A stretch of DNA of 64,000 nucleotides from the NCBI GenBank assembly GCA_951640165.1, contig OX621250.1:9300001-9364000 (forward strand), given 5' to 3'. The position numbers were made by a program, and so were the translations under genes. This document shows, piece after piece, positions 29,655 to 39,996 of the stretch (position 1 is its first letter; the number at the start of each line of letters is the position of its first letter). Source of the DNA: Pseudoips prasinana (lineage: Eukaryota > Arthropoda > Insecta > Lepidoptera > Nolidae). Under the pieces are notes generated by a model. That model made no database searches, was not told where the DNA came from, and worked only from the letters and a program-made list of their open reading frames with translations.

Positions 29655-31298
29655 CACTCGCGAGCAACCAAATCGACTCAAGCCTAGACGGCGCACATAT
29701 ACATTGATTTTCCTAAAACGATAAATGGTAATTACAAAAGTGATATGTCATTCGAAAGCTGAAGAATTAGGCTTTCAATTAATATCAATACCTTAAAAAA
29801 AACTAAGCGCTGATTTATTGACACATTTTAATTGGCCGTCAGCGTAAATTACCTCTTTAGGAATCCACGACTTGCGCTACCTGCTCCCGCTATAAAACCC
29901 CCCACTTCCGGTTTATCTTATCAGTTGCTTGTTACAGGTTGACCGGTACACATCTCCGTAAATTGCATTCCTTGTTTTCGCTAACCCATGGATACCACAC
30001 CAGAAGAAGCCGCTCAAGTTGTTGCCTTGTTGCAACAAGGGTTAAGTCAGCGAGCAATCGCTGCCCAGCTCCACTTGAGCCAGTCTTCTGTATCCCGAGT
30101 ATACAGACGGTTCCAAGAGACTGGTGCCTTCAATCGGAGACCAAGAACGAGCCGCCACCGGTGCACTTCAGAGAGAGACGACCGCTTCATTGTCTCAACC
30201 TCGCTGCGCAATCGACACCTTACGGGCGTTGATGTGCAGCAAGAACTGAGACGTGTACGACAAGTGGCTGTCAGCGAGTGGACAGTGAGAAGACGCTTGA
30301 AGGAAGCCAACTTGACGCCAAAAAGACCTGCGACGGGCCCTAAGTTGACTGCAGGCCACCGACAAGCGCGCCTTCAATTTGCTCGAGAGCATCTCAATTG
30401 GAGCGTTGCGCAATGGCGATCGGTCCTGTTTACTGATGAGTGCAGAATGTGTCTGCATGGCAGTGACAGGAGAGGCCGAGTCTACAGGCGTCCGGGAGAA
30501 CGATTTGCCCAATGTTGTTTCGCTGAAACAGTGGCATATGGCGGCGGTTCCTGCATGATGTGGGCTGGTATCTCTTTAGAGGGAAAAACCGAACTTGTTT
30601 TCGTGCCTGGGGGCGGCCGAGGAGGTGGGCTAACAGCTGATCGGTACATCACCGACATTCTACTGGATCATGTTGTGCCCTACGCAGGGTTTGTCGGTGA
30701 AGACTTCGTGTTAATGCACGACAATGCCCGCTGCCACACGGCACGAGTCACTCGACAGTTTCTGCAAGAGGTCGAATTACGCACGATGGACTGGCCTGCG
30801 CTCAGTCCTGACATGAATCCCATCGAGCACTTATGGGACGAGCTTAAAAGAAGAGTTCGGGCCAGAAATCCAGTCCCTTCAAGCGTAGACGAGCTAAAGA
30901 CAGCATTATTAGAGGAGTGGGATGGCATTCCTCAAGAAAATGTCAAAAAATTGATAAGGTCCATGAAAAACAGACTGCGGGATGTAATTAGGGCTAGAGG
31001 GGGCAATACGAAATACTGATTTAAATAAAATAATTTTATTTTTAATTTTTTTTGTTTAATTTGTCAAATACGAGACACATACCCTTTTTCCTAAATTCCC
31101 GTTTTTCCTACTCTTGCATTCAGACATCATTTATTTCAAAAATGATGGATGGATTTCAATGATAATGATATCAAATTAAAGCTGACATCTTAAGCTTTCG
31201 AATGACATATCATTTTAATAATTTCCATTCATGATTTTAGTTGTATCAATGTATGTGTGCGCCGACAAGGCTTGAGTCGATTTGGTTGCTCGCGAGTG
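29655..31298 (+). mobile_element. complete Tc1-type transposon
   Basis: The element is 1644 bp and is flanked by TA on both sides (29653-29654, 31299-31300). The outermost 31 bases, starting CACTCGCGAGCAACCAAATC, match exactly at both ends. A second perfectly matched 20-base block (29741-29760 and 31193-31212) lies 86 bases from each end, so the terminal repeats span about 135 bp with a conserved inner site, as in Tc1 elements that use two transposase-binding sites per end. The single ORF is intact, so the copy could be recent or active. Confidence 0.92.
29988..31019 (+). CDS. Tc1-family transposase, DD34E, 343 aa, intact
   Basis: Cut-and-paste DNA transposase of the Tc1/IS630 group, acting in the nucleus on the element's own terminal repeats. 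The N-terminal third holds two helix-turn-helix-like segments (LSQRAIAAQLHLSQSSVSRV at about 19-38 and a second before RRRLKEAN), with basic RRPRTSRHR between. The catalytic triad is visible: Asp150 (FTDECR), Asp245 (MHDNARCH) and Glu280 (NMNPIEHLW-like, reading MNPIEHLWDEL), with 34 residues between the last two. A glycine-rich stretch (GGGRGGGL) precedes the second Asp, as is usual in Tc1. The ATG lies in CCCATGG and the stop is followed by AAATAAAATAAT. Length fits the family; no break was seen. Confidence 0.93.
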   Translation: MDTTPEEAAQVVALLQQGLSQRAIAAQLHLSQSSVSRVYRRFQETGAFNRRPRTSRHRCTSERDDRFIVSTSLRNRHLTGVDVQQELRRVRQVAVSEWTVRRRLKEANLTPKRPATGPKLTAGHRQARLQFAREHLNWSVAQWRSVLFTDECRMCLHGSDRRGRVYRRPGERFAQCCFAETVAYGGGSCMMWAGISLEGKTELVFVPGGGRGGGLTADRYITDILLDHVVPYAGFVGEDFVLMHDNARCHTARVTRQFLQEVELRTMDWPALSPDMNPIEHLWDELKRRVRARNPVPSSVDELKTALLEEWDGIPQENVKKLIRSMKNRLRDVIRARGGNTKY

Positions 31299-31300
31299 TA

Positions 31301-31457
31301 TAATCGCCAACTAAGAATAGGATCGCGCTTGCTGCCTACTTCACGCGATAACTGTCAAATTAATACTGCCAGCAAAAAAAAACTGTGAAAATAAAATTTT
31401 TATTTTTTATACGTAGATTATTTTATATTCATTTTTATAAAATTATATTTCTTAAAT
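31301..31457. other. unassigned flank of the Tc1 element
   Basis: AT-rich flank leading to the acidic open segment; a T-rich tract lies at 31397-31453. Confidence 0.3.
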
Positions 31458-31541
31458 TCGAAGCGAAGCGAAAGTAATGATGATTCTGACTACGACTACG
31501 ACGAGGATGACGCTGTGTTAAGCGGTATAGAAGAATTATAA
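31458..31541 (+). CDS. possible terminal exon encoding an acidic C-terminus
   Basis: From 31458 the frame reads SKRSESNDDSDYDYDEDDAV then LSGIEEL and stops at TAA (31539-31541). A possible AATAAA lies at 31560-31565. The segment is GC-richer than the surrounding DNA and follows a T-rich tract with AG dinucleotides at 31462 and 31473 that could serve as splice acceptors. Acidic tails of this kind occur in many nuclear proteins, so the sequence does not identify a family. No upstream exon could be linked. It could equally be the end of an unrecognised mobile element ORF or chance. Confidence 0.25.
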   Translation, partial: SKRSESNDDSDYDYDEDDAVLSGIEEL

Positions 31542-31565
31542 CTAGATTATAACTGAACCAATAAA

Positions 31566-31954
31566 AAAAAAATATTAACATGCTTTTTTTTCAAATCCTA
31601 CTCATGTATAATTAATTTGGCGTAAAATTGATTAGAAATATTAAAAACGTGAACAAAAAATAAATAAACAGAGTATAAATTTTTCTTAATTTTTTCGCAC
31701 TTCGTACGCTTTGGTAATGAAGTTCGCGAGTAATGCAGAACAAAATGGCGTCTTGACAGTACTATTCTTATTTGGCTAGCATAGTACGTTCGTACAGATG
31801 ATTGTACAGTCAACGACAAAAGTAGATGACCAAAATCTGATATTCAATAGGTGCTAACTGTTGTAAATCGCGTCACAATTAAATAGTGAGGCGGTGAAGT
31901 GTAGTGTAGTGTGTGACTGTAGATAAAAAAAAATTGGCTAGTGATACATTAAAA
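31566..31954. other. unassigned DNA
   Basis: No coding frame or repeat recognised. Confidence 0.3.
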
Positions 31955-32150
31955 TAAAAAAGGGTTTTATCCACGTAGACTTTAAAAAAAACGCTTGTAA
32001 ACAGTCAGAACATAATAGGTATAGTAATACCTATAAGTAGATTATTACGTACACGGATTATATGAAAACATTTAGATAGAACATTATGTTTATAATAGTT
32101 ATGACTAAGTTATTTAGCTAGCTTATATTAAGTTATTACCCCCTATATTT
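31955..32150 (-). repeat. Rep-J distal fragment
   Basis: CCACGTAGACTTTAAAAAAAACGCTTGTAAACAGTCAGAACAT resembles 45585-45635, and the order continues through TATTTAGCTAGCTTATATTA. Confidence 0.6.
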
Positions 32151-33212
32151 ATGTATATCAAACATAAACCAAAACCCGTCGTCTGATTTTGATCATCTAT
32201 TACTGTTTGCCTTTAAGCATGAATAAGAATATAAAAATACGTAGCCTTTGAAAAAGGATTAAGCTAACGTACTTCATGTTAATTTTCAATTTTAATGCAC
32301 CTGAAATTAACCGAATGCTAACTGAAAATCTATCCACCACAATTTATTAGTTACGTTCCTGAAAATAAAACCGAGAACGCTATCCGTCACAATATTTTAG
32401 TTACGTTTATTTAATAAAACAACATCACCAACCAATTAAACAAATACGTACCATAGGAAAATTGCTGACTGCAGCTGCAGTACCAACATAATGGAATCAA
32501 AAATGGCGCTCTGTCAGTCGTCAGCAGTTTTTTGCTCAACGTTCATATATTATGTTTACGTGATCGGTCGGGCGTTCTTTTTGCTTGTTCTATATTTGAA
32601 TTTTGAATTGCTGTTTTCCAGCCTGTGTATTTGCCATGACGTGGTGTTTGTTCTAAATGTTTGTTTCTGCGTATATGCGTTGAAATATTGATCTACCTTG
32701 TTTTTTAAATCTTTTGAAATGAATAGTTCATTTATTCATTCATGTTGGTAGTTTAAGTACCTAAAGTGCAATTGGTCTTGGTCCTGGACCCTGTAATCTC
32801 TGTATAAGTAATAAGTAACATATCTCATTACTGTAGGAATGAAGTAAATTGGTAAATTTAGATGAGTAAGCACTCATTGAACCGTGTTTGAAAGAGGTAG
32901 CGGTGTCCTTCTGACACACACAAAGGTTGTTTATATTTTTCCCAGTTACAACATAAAGTTGCGTGGGTAATTGCGTCAGATGACTTGAATAGACGCAACG
33001 TTACGAAGGAAAATACGCAGAGTGACATAACTTGCCAACAAGGATAAGGTGCGGAGTTTTCTATATTTATTGTTTTCCAGCTATTATGTTCCATGTTTAT
33101 GTAGTAATTTGGAGTTAGTTGTTTAAAAAATACATAGTACTATAGAACTGATGATTTATACCATTATGATCGCAGTACGGTTTTTGCTGTATCTTATATC
33201 GTTTTTTTATAG
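32151..33212. other. unassigned DNA with a weak local duplication
   Basis: Two related blocks (CTATCCACCACAATTTATTA near 32332 and CTATCCGTCACAATATTTTA near 32380), each followed by GTTACGTT, form a diverged pair about 50 bp apart. A 66-codon ATG frame at 32491-32691 has no recognisable motif; I do not call it. Confidence 0.3.
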
Positions 33213-33450
33213 AAAAGCAAGGCAAACGAAAAAGCGGGCCACCTAATGTTAAGCCGCTCATCGACCCTCGTCACATCAGCGCCGTTGTCAGCCTTTAAGA
33301 AAGAAATAGGCTTGCTTCTTGAAGGTTGTCATGTGATACCTGATTGGGAATACATCTGGAGTAAACTGGTAAGGTATAATAGCTCCCTTGATATGACCTT
33401 TAAAATATACGCTTGGTGCTTTTGTAGCGAGCTTCTCTAGTTCCAATCTT
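33213..33450 (+). repeat. Rep-I copy, diverged
   Basis: AAGGCAAACGAAAAAGCGGG, CACCTAATGTTAAGCCGCTC and GCCGTTGTCAGCCTTTAAGA follow Rep-I. The distal GGTGCTTTTGTAGCGAGC block is shared with 22393. Confidence 0.6.
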
Positions 33451-33468
33451 CTACTATTATTATTTAGA

Positions 33469-33864
33469 GCTTTCATAGCCCAAAAGATGTGCATACGGGT
33501 TATTTATGGCATCCGCCCTGACGAATCCTGTAAACCTTGATTTAAACAACTTCGCTTATTACCACTACGATCATTATATATTTATAAAATTTGTCATTTT
33601 GTTAAAAAACATATAGAAATATTTAATCGAGCATGTGACGTCAACACAAGATTAAAAAGAGATCCATTCAGACTTGTACTAATGGATACTCCAAAATCTG
33701 AGAAATATGCGAAAAGCTGCCTTGTAATGTTTGTACGGATCTATAACAAAATACCTAATAGTTTAAAATCGCTAAACGAATTCCTATATAAAAAGGAGTT
33801 ATACGAATGGCTGACTGTAAATAACTTCTATGACATTAAAGACTTTTTTAATCACAAGACATAA
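33469..33864 (+). pseudogene. LINE ORF2 C-terminal fragment (Jockey/CR1-like), one internal stop
   Basis: A single frame from 33469 gives KMCIRVIYGIRPDESCKP, a TGA at 33538-33540, then FKQLRLLPLRSLYIYKICHF, VKKHIEIFNRACDVNTRLKR, and FVRIYNKIPNSLKSLNEFLY to TAA at 33862-33864. The arrangement (a R-x-x-x-G-I-x-x-x-x-S-C-K-P-L-F block, a P-L-x-S-L-Y-I-Y block, then R-x-Y-N-K-x-P) is that of the region after the reverse transcriptase in Jockey/CR1-like LINEs. It is inactive: no catalytic domain, and a stop codon. Confidence 0.75.
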
Positions 33865-33938
33865 AAATGTGCAATACTTAATATATTTAATTTGAAAAAA
33901 TGTATAATTTATTTTACCTTAAGATGTTTATGATTATA

Positions 33939-35221
33939 AGGTCTTTACCTATGAAATTGCCGTTCTGCAGTACTGGCCATTTCAAATCAAAATAATTTTT
34001 GTTTGGCTAAGAATTCTAATTTCAAATTAATTTTATTTTAAAAACATGGATTCTTTTTTCCAAAATTAGTCATTTCTTTATTGATTAGTGTTACATTTTC
34101 ATCGCATTTCAATCTTTTTCGTCATCATGGATACGTTAAAAATTCGAGTAATTATGGAATATGAGTACCGTCGTGGCAGCAACGCGGCACAAGCGGCACG
34201 CAACATCAACGACGTTTACGGAGCTAACACTACAAACCAACGCACCACCTGTTATTGGTTTGCTCGCTTCCGTTCTGGAAATTTCGACCTGAAAAATGAA
34301 CCTCGCGGTCGTCCGAAGACTTTGGTCGACAATGACGAATTAAAGGCGGTTGTGGAAGCTGATGATACACAATCTACGGCTGAATTAGCAGCAGCTTTCG
34401 ACGTTAGCGTCAAAACAATATTGGTCCATTTGCGTCAAATTGGCAAGGTAAAAAAGCTTGACAAATGGGTGCCCCACGAACTCAATGATCGCCAGCGCGA
34501 AGTACGCGTCGAGACGTGCCTTGCACTGCTCAACAGACACACAAATGAAGGAATTTTGAACCGCATTGTTACCTGCGATGAAAAATGGATTCTGTTTGAT
34601 AACCGCAAGCGCTCAGCAAGTTGGTTGGATCCTGGTTCAGCACCTAAACAATGCCCTAAACGAAAACTTACCCCTAGAAAAGTGATGGTCACTGTTTGGT
34701 GGTCTAGCGCCGGTGTGATTCATCACAGCTTCTTACCAAACGGGGTGAGCATTACTGCAGATGTGTACTGTGAAGAACTGAGCACAATGATGGAGAAGCT
34801 GGCGCATCTCCAACCAGCATTGGTCAATCGCTCGTCTCCGCTGCTCCTGCACGACAACGCGCGACCTCATACTGCACAGCAGACGGTCTCCAAGTTGCAA
34901 GAACTGGGGTTGGAAGCTCTCCGTCATCCGCCCTACTCACCAGACCTTGCGCCTACAGACTACTACTTTTTCCAGAATTTGGATAACTTCTTGGCGGGAA
35001 AAAAATTCAATACCCGAGAGGCAGTACAAAATGCCTTTGAAGAATTTGTTGCCTCCCGTCCAGCTGATTTCTTTAAGAAGGGCATCAATAAACTGCCACT
35101 GCGATGGCAAAGATGCATTGATTGCATGGGTGATTACTTCGATTAATACAAATAAAAAAATTCATGAAAAAAATTCGTTTAAATTTTTTCATACAAAACG
35201 GCAATTTCATAGGTAAAGACC
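33939..35221 (+). mobile_element. complete mariner transposon
   Basis: About 1.28 kb, the usual mariner size. The ends carry a perfect 25-base inverted repeat starting GGTCTTTACCTATGAAATTG (33940-33964 and 35197-35221). A TA lies outside each end (33937-33938 and 35222-35223), with one unmatched base at the left. The ORF is intact. The matching ends and open frame mean the copy is recent relative to the LINE it sits in. Confidence 0.92.
34127..35146 (+). CDS. mariner transposase, DD34D, 339 aa, intact
   Basis: Cut-and-paste transposase of the mariner group. I start at the ATG at 34127, since the frame upstream lacks an ATG and the resulting N-terminus (MDTLKIRVIMEYEYRRGSNA) leads straight into the expected helix-turn-helix region. 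Visible landmarks are GRPKTLVDNDELKAVVEAD, the mariner signature WVPHEL (114-119), Asp151 (CDEKWILFDN), Asp243 (LHDNARPH) and Asp278 (YSPDLAPTDYYFF), with 34 residues between the last two. IGKVKKLDKWVPHEL and the C-terminal RWQRCIDCMGDYFD resemble the cecropia subfamily, the group of human Hsmar1; that subfamily call is from memory. All three catalytic residues are present. Confidence 0.93.
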   Translation: MDTLKIRVIMEYEYRRGSNAAQAARNINDVYGANTTNQRTTCYWFARFRSGNFDLKNEPRGRPKTLVDNDELKAVVEADDTQSTAELAAAFDVSVKTILVHLRQIGKVKKLDKWVPHELNDRQREVRVETCLALLNRHTNEGILNRIVTCDEKWILFDNRKRSASWLDPGSAPKQCPKRKLTPRKVMVTVWWSSAGVIHHSFLPNGVSITADVYCEELSTMMEKLAHLQPALVNRSSPLLLHDNARPHTAQQTVSKLQELGLEALRHPPYSPDLAPTDYYFFQNLDNFLAGKKFNTREAVQNAFEEFVASRPADFFKKGINKLPLRWQRCIDCMGDYFD

Positions 35222-35454
35222 TATTATTATCGATAATTACCACTAAAATGTGTATAGTATTTCGTATCGCCTCTTAGTATTTTAAGTAATATTTGCATGC
35301 TATTGACTTGCATAGCTAAACATGTGGACATTACAATCCCATGTATTGTAACTTTGACACCTTTATATACTGTGTTTAAAGCAAATTAAGGTTTATTATT
35401 ATTATTACTATTTAGTCTAAAACCTCGTTATATCGTTCTGTCTTCTGCTTTGCT

Positions 35455-35640
35455 TATAAGGTAAGAGAAACTATTTTTTTTACCGCCTCTTTATTTCTTT
35501 CTGATTAAATTTGAAGCGGGGTTAAAGACATTTGAAACGTTACCATGGGACCAAAACCTTAATCCTGGCTTACAGGAGCTGTAGTGTAGTCTCGGTTTTG
35601 GCGCCAACGCGGACAAAATACACATCGAGGCATTGTTTAA
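35455..35640 (+). repeat. Rep-D copy, diverged
   Basis: TTTCTTTCTGATTAAATTTG, GGGGTTAAAGACATTTGAAA and CTGGCTTACAGGAGCTGTAG parallel 22765-22960 with many changes. Confidence 0.5.
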
Positions 35641-35684
35641 TTCTATAAAACTTGTTTAATTCAATTTTTATGTGTATTTGGAAT

Positions 35685-36045
35685 GAGCAATGGAAAGGGC
35701 TATGCTTGGAGTTTCCCTGCGAGATCGAATCAGAAATGCTGAGATCCGCAGGCGAACCAAAGTAACCGACATAGCCCAAAGAATTGCTAAACTGAAGTGG
35801 CAGTGGGCAGGGCAAATAGCTCGTAGAACTGAAGGCCGATGGGGCAGAAAGGTTATCGAGTGGCGACCACGAACTGGAAGACGCAGCGTGGGCAGGCCTC
35901 CTACACGGTGGACCGACGATCTTGTGCGGGTCGCGGGAAGCCGCTGGATGCGGGCAGCACAGTACCTGTTATTGTAGAGATCCTTGGGAGAGGCCTTTGT
36001 CCAGCAGTGGACGTCTTTCGGCTGATATGATGATGATGATGAAAA
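35685..36045 (+). pseudogene. RTE-like LINE ORF2 C-terminus and 3' tail (family B, best copy)
   Basis: A 95-codon open frame (35690-35977) gives [20 protein letters not shown], then KLKWQWAGQIARRTEGRWG, WRPRTGRRSVGRPPTRWTDD and RVAGSRWMRAAQ. W-G-H/Q-I-A-R and G-RP-P-RW-DD motifs mark the C-terminal end of RTE-clade ORF2; the LINE at 6.2-6.6 kb has the related [10 protein letters not shown] and GRGRPRRTF. The tail (GGCCTTTGTCCAGCAGTGG, TTTCGGCTGATATG, then TGATGATGATGA) explains the many shorter family B remnants in this window. It lacks the catalytic domains. Confidence 0.8.
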
Positions 36046-36747
36046 GAAGATTATAAGGAACAATTGCTTAATTTAACCATTGCATTTTCTAGGTCTCATA
36101 AGGCTATGGTGGCCACTTATCGTCGGGTGGGCCGTATGTTTGTTTCCCACGGACAATCAAGCATTATGCATTATTAGTATGAATGCTGCATATACATATA
36201 TCGGGAGCCACGCCGCAGAAGTGGGCAGAGAAAACATCCCTTGCTACAAACATGGTAAACGTCTTTTACTTTATCCACATTCAACAATCTTTACGGCAAC
36301 TGTTGACTGTTAATAGAAACTTTACAAGCGTATTTTCAGTAATAAAAATAGTATTCCCAATGGTGTAAGTTAAATATTTTCTTAGCACCCAAAAGGTAGG
36401 TTTACTGACTTACAATTATTGAAGTCACAAAAACATGCGGAGAAGCTGATAGTGAAAACCATATTTTCACTTCAAATCTAAATAATCTACAATATAATAG
36501 TTGACACTTCACATTGTGATATATGTACTCCTTGTATACATATAATGTATACTAATAACGCAAGGAGGTAAGATATCTATGTACACATATATACACATAA
36601 ACATATGGCTCATGAGAAGCGTTCGATGACCATGACGTGAGTTCCATCCAAAATTTTAGTTCACCTTAAAGTGCTTAACGCGCCAAAAGAAATTTAACTT
36701 TAAAGATATACAATTTTTAGGTATACGAGTATATAATGGAGAAACAA
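36046..36747. other. unassigned DNA
   Basis: Short open frames at 36080-36368 overlap each other without recognisable motifs. No repeat was named. Confidence 0.3.
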
Positions 36748-37048
36748 TCTATACATATAATAAAATCGTAGGAAAGTTAAAACTGTACATTGAATATTTT
36801 TTTCAAAGGATACTTGGGGCGTGATCTACAATCGATATCGAAGCCAAAAATATAGTTTTATGAATTTTTGTCTGTATGTATGTCCGGGATAAACTCAAAA
36901 AGTACTGCATGGATTTACTTAAAATTTTGCATAAATGTTACTAAGTGGTCGGGTCAACATATAGGCTACATATTATCACGCTATCCCCGAAGGGGGAGAA
37001 GCTGTGATAATTTATAAAGTTTAACACCGGTCCGCGGGGCACAGCTAA
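36748..37048 (+). mobile_element. non-autonomous Helitron-type element, family 1
   Basis: It begins TCTATACATATAATAAAATC after an A and ends CCGCGGGGCACAGCTAA before a T, so the 3' CTRR here is CTAA. The 301-bp interior matches 54115-54435 and 60001-60321. It is non-coding. Confidence 0.75.
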
Positions 37049-38627
37049 TAATAAAATATGATAGATCAATTATGTAGGTACACTCGGTTAAAAATATACT
37101 AAAGTAATAACAAACAACCAAAGTAGTACGTACGATTCCTCCAAATGACATAAGACATAGCCTACAAAAGTTTTTTTTTTCTCTTCTCCCTTTTGGAAGC
37201 ATTGGCTGACACGTTGCGCATCCGCCAGAATCAAGTTTAAATTGTTTAGGAATTAGTTAATGATTTTTTAGAAACTATAAACGTTTAAATCAAATTATAT
37301 TTTTTTATAAGCCCTCTCCGGATTAATTAAGTTGCTCAACTCGCTCTAAAACTTTTTTAAATATTTTTGACATATAGACCCAACCATTTCTTATCAACTA
37401 ATTTTATGTATGACAAGCTGCCATTGTTAGTATATATACCAGTATATAATAGGGCAAACCTAAACTAACTCAATTATATCCAGAGCTTATATATATTTCC
37501 ATAAATAAATGAAATAACAAAATTAATTCAACACTTAGATATTAACATATATTTGTACTTGTCAAGCTCACAATTAAGCAATAAAGTCTAATACAATATT
37601 TAGTTTATATTATAAGAAATTAGAATGTGAAATCAATTTCTACAAGGTATCTTAAATGTATTAAGATACTATATACCTACCTACATATTTTTTATTTCTA
37701 CTTTTTTTAATTGAGACTGGACAATAATATCGAGCGAAGAATATTCTCAGCTGCCAGTTTCTACATTGGAGCGACAAACACACGTACCAAGAGTCAAAAT
37801 CCACTGATAAAGCGAACACGCATAAATTCAATTTAATCAAAAAATTTAAAATATAATTACAAATACTTTCATCATGCACCATAAACCATAAACACGAAGT
37901 TCAGTCACAATCGCAAAACTTTTTAATTGCACCCAATTTGCGACCAATCGAAATACCTTATTGTATTTTAAATTTCCGAATCGAATGCATTTCGCAAACT
38001 TTTGTTCGCACAAGTTCGTCGTTTCGTGTAAATTCGCTACTCAAAATAATGTACACTTCCAATTTGGAGTACGTGTATAATTTTTAATTGGTGCATTTTA
38101 AATTTCGAACGCCGTAGTTGACGGTTTTGTTTTGGTAGGGATTATGTTTGTTTATTTTGTTTTATTTGTAAATTATACAGATAGATAGCGAAAGTGTTTT
38201 TAATAGCATTACCGAAATCATTAAAATCAATCACTAAAATTTGTAGGAATGAAATCATACAAGTCTTTTAAGTGACCGAATTGAAAAGAATGTTAAAAAA
38301 ATATGGAAAGATGTAACCAAACTGATAAGCGAACCAAGCTGTTCCAAATTAAGCTTAATAACAAATCTTCGGAATGAATGTTAGTAATAATCTTTATTCA
38401 CAGAATACAAAAGTTATTTTAAGCATCAAGTCAACTGCAGTCTAGATGGATGGAAACCACCAGAATCACTGATGGGATGATGGTTTGCAACCGTGTAGAA
38501 GATGCTTTAGTGTTGTTGTTATTGTGCTCTATATTCTACCTTGACATAAGTTTTATATCATCTTAAATAGTAGCTAAGTAGTAGAAAACAACTACTATAT
38601 ACGAATCAGTAGATATATTGTTCGGTT
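37049..38627. other. long stretch without recognised repeats
   Basis: About 1.6 kb of AT-rich DNA in which I recognise no element, apart from short runs. A 73-codon minus-strand frame at 37661-37882 has no known motif. Unique host intergenic or intron sequence is possible. Confidence 0.35.
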
Positions 38628-38795
38628 AGCCGGAAGACGCAGCGTGGGCAGGCCCCCTACAAGATGGACCGATGATATTGTGAGGGTCACTGGAAATCGT
38701 TGGATGCGTATAGCGCAAGACCGGGAATTGTGGAGATCTTTGGGGGAGGTCTTTGTCCAGCACTGGACGTCTTTCGGCTGATATGATGATGAGAT
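38628..38795 (+). repeat. RTE-like LINE 3' tail (family B)
   Basis: GGAAGACGCAGCGTGGGCAG, GATGGACCGATGATATTGTG, GCGTATAGCGCAAGACCGG and CCAGCACTGGACGTCTTTCG then GGCTGATATGATGATGAG; the codons for GRRSVGRPPT can still be read. Confidence 0.75.
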
Positions 38796-39002
38796 ATAAT
38801 AATAATATCTTTATTCAGTAAGTACTTAAGTCTAATTAACAATTTACATCTGTACCTGAACTAGGCTTGACGCCTGTATCTCAGGCAACAGTGCTCATTC
38901 TCCAATCCATGCAGTTATATATTGTATCCACGCATTGCATTAAAATCTGCTGCTTATTTTATTATATTACTCAAAATATGTAGTAATATATTAATATATA
39001 TA
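38796..39002. other. spacer with T-rich LINE-like end
   Basis: TAATAATATCTTTATTCAGT resembles the minus-strand 3' end of a LINE; otherwise nothing is recognised up to the inverted repeat at 39003. Confidence 0.3.
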
Positions 39003-39891
39003 TATACAACGTGTAACAGAAAGAGTGAACGTAACTTAAGGGGCATATACGGTCTCCTTAAACCTATACACAAAATCTCATACCGAAATACCATCATTTT
39101 AATCTTGATCGTAAAATAATATACCGTTCAATATATCGACAAGTATTTTTATCGATGTAACGAACATCCGTACTAACACAGCACAGCTGATTCTGATTTA
39201 CGCTAGAAATTGTTTGACATACCTCTGTGTTTCTATGGACGCCTGGTAGTTTGATTCCGATTGCACTCACTACATATATTTTGTTTTATTTTAGAGTTAT
39301 GTTTTTATTTATAGCACTGCTGAATAGCTATTGGATACTTTACATCGTATAAGTACGTGATACACAAACACATTACGAGATCCTTTTTATAGTTTAACTT
39401 CTAGTTGAAGTTGTTTTCAGTACTGATGGAAGAATTTCATTATTTCACGTTCACTAAAATCTGCACCGACACCGAAAGCTTAACTCTAAGACTTGCTAAC
39501 TAACACGAGTCTCTCTCATGTACAACATATTCATAGAATCGTAAAGCTTTCATGTTTCTTAGTTATAAAGAGGCGTGGCCTCCATCGCGACACTGTACCC
39601 TTCACGACATAGGTTCCTCGTAATTAAACAGCCTTAAATTCTTTGACCTATGAATCCTCATCATCACAAAGTGCACGTCTGAGGCTATTCTTTCATAGAT
39701 GAATGTACGAAATTTTCCAAATTATTACGATCACTAAACGACATAGTTAAGGATTTCGCGGAACACTTTACTCATTACTAAACGACATTTTAGACGATTT
39801 AGTAACTAAACACGACCTAAATAGACAGCAGTTTACGAACAACTGATGATTTTAATATTTTAATTAAATAAATGAAATTGCACAATATTTG

Positions 39892-39996
39892 ATGAATTTG
39901 GCGGCTTTCTTCGAACGCGGCCCCTTTGGCGGCGTCTTTGAGTCCACTCAAAAGAGCCGCCTAGGTATCGACGACGCGCGCGGCTCGTTTACATGA
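39892..39996 (+). other. GC-rich patch with a 34-codon ORF
   Basis: An ATG at 39892 opens MNLAAFFERGPFGGVFESTQ and continues KSRLGIDDARGSFT to TGA. The composition (GGCGGC, GACGACGCGCGCGGC) stands out from AT-rich flanks. The last part is repeated, diverged, at 40827. I do not recognise a product and do not claim expression. Confidence 0.25.

Larger units (their letters stand above)
33865..35410 (+). repeat. 3' UTR of that LINE, split by a mariner
   Basis: The AT-rich sequence after the stop is interrupted at 33939. It resumes after 35221 and ends with CATGTATTGTAACTTTGACA, AAGCAAATTAAGGTTTATTA and a (TTA)n tail at about 35392-35408, a form typical of such LINE ends. Confidence 0.55.

Noticed and set aside
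30047..30512. minus-strand frames within the Tc1 transposase
   Set aside because: They overlap a clearly coding plus-strand frame and have no motif.
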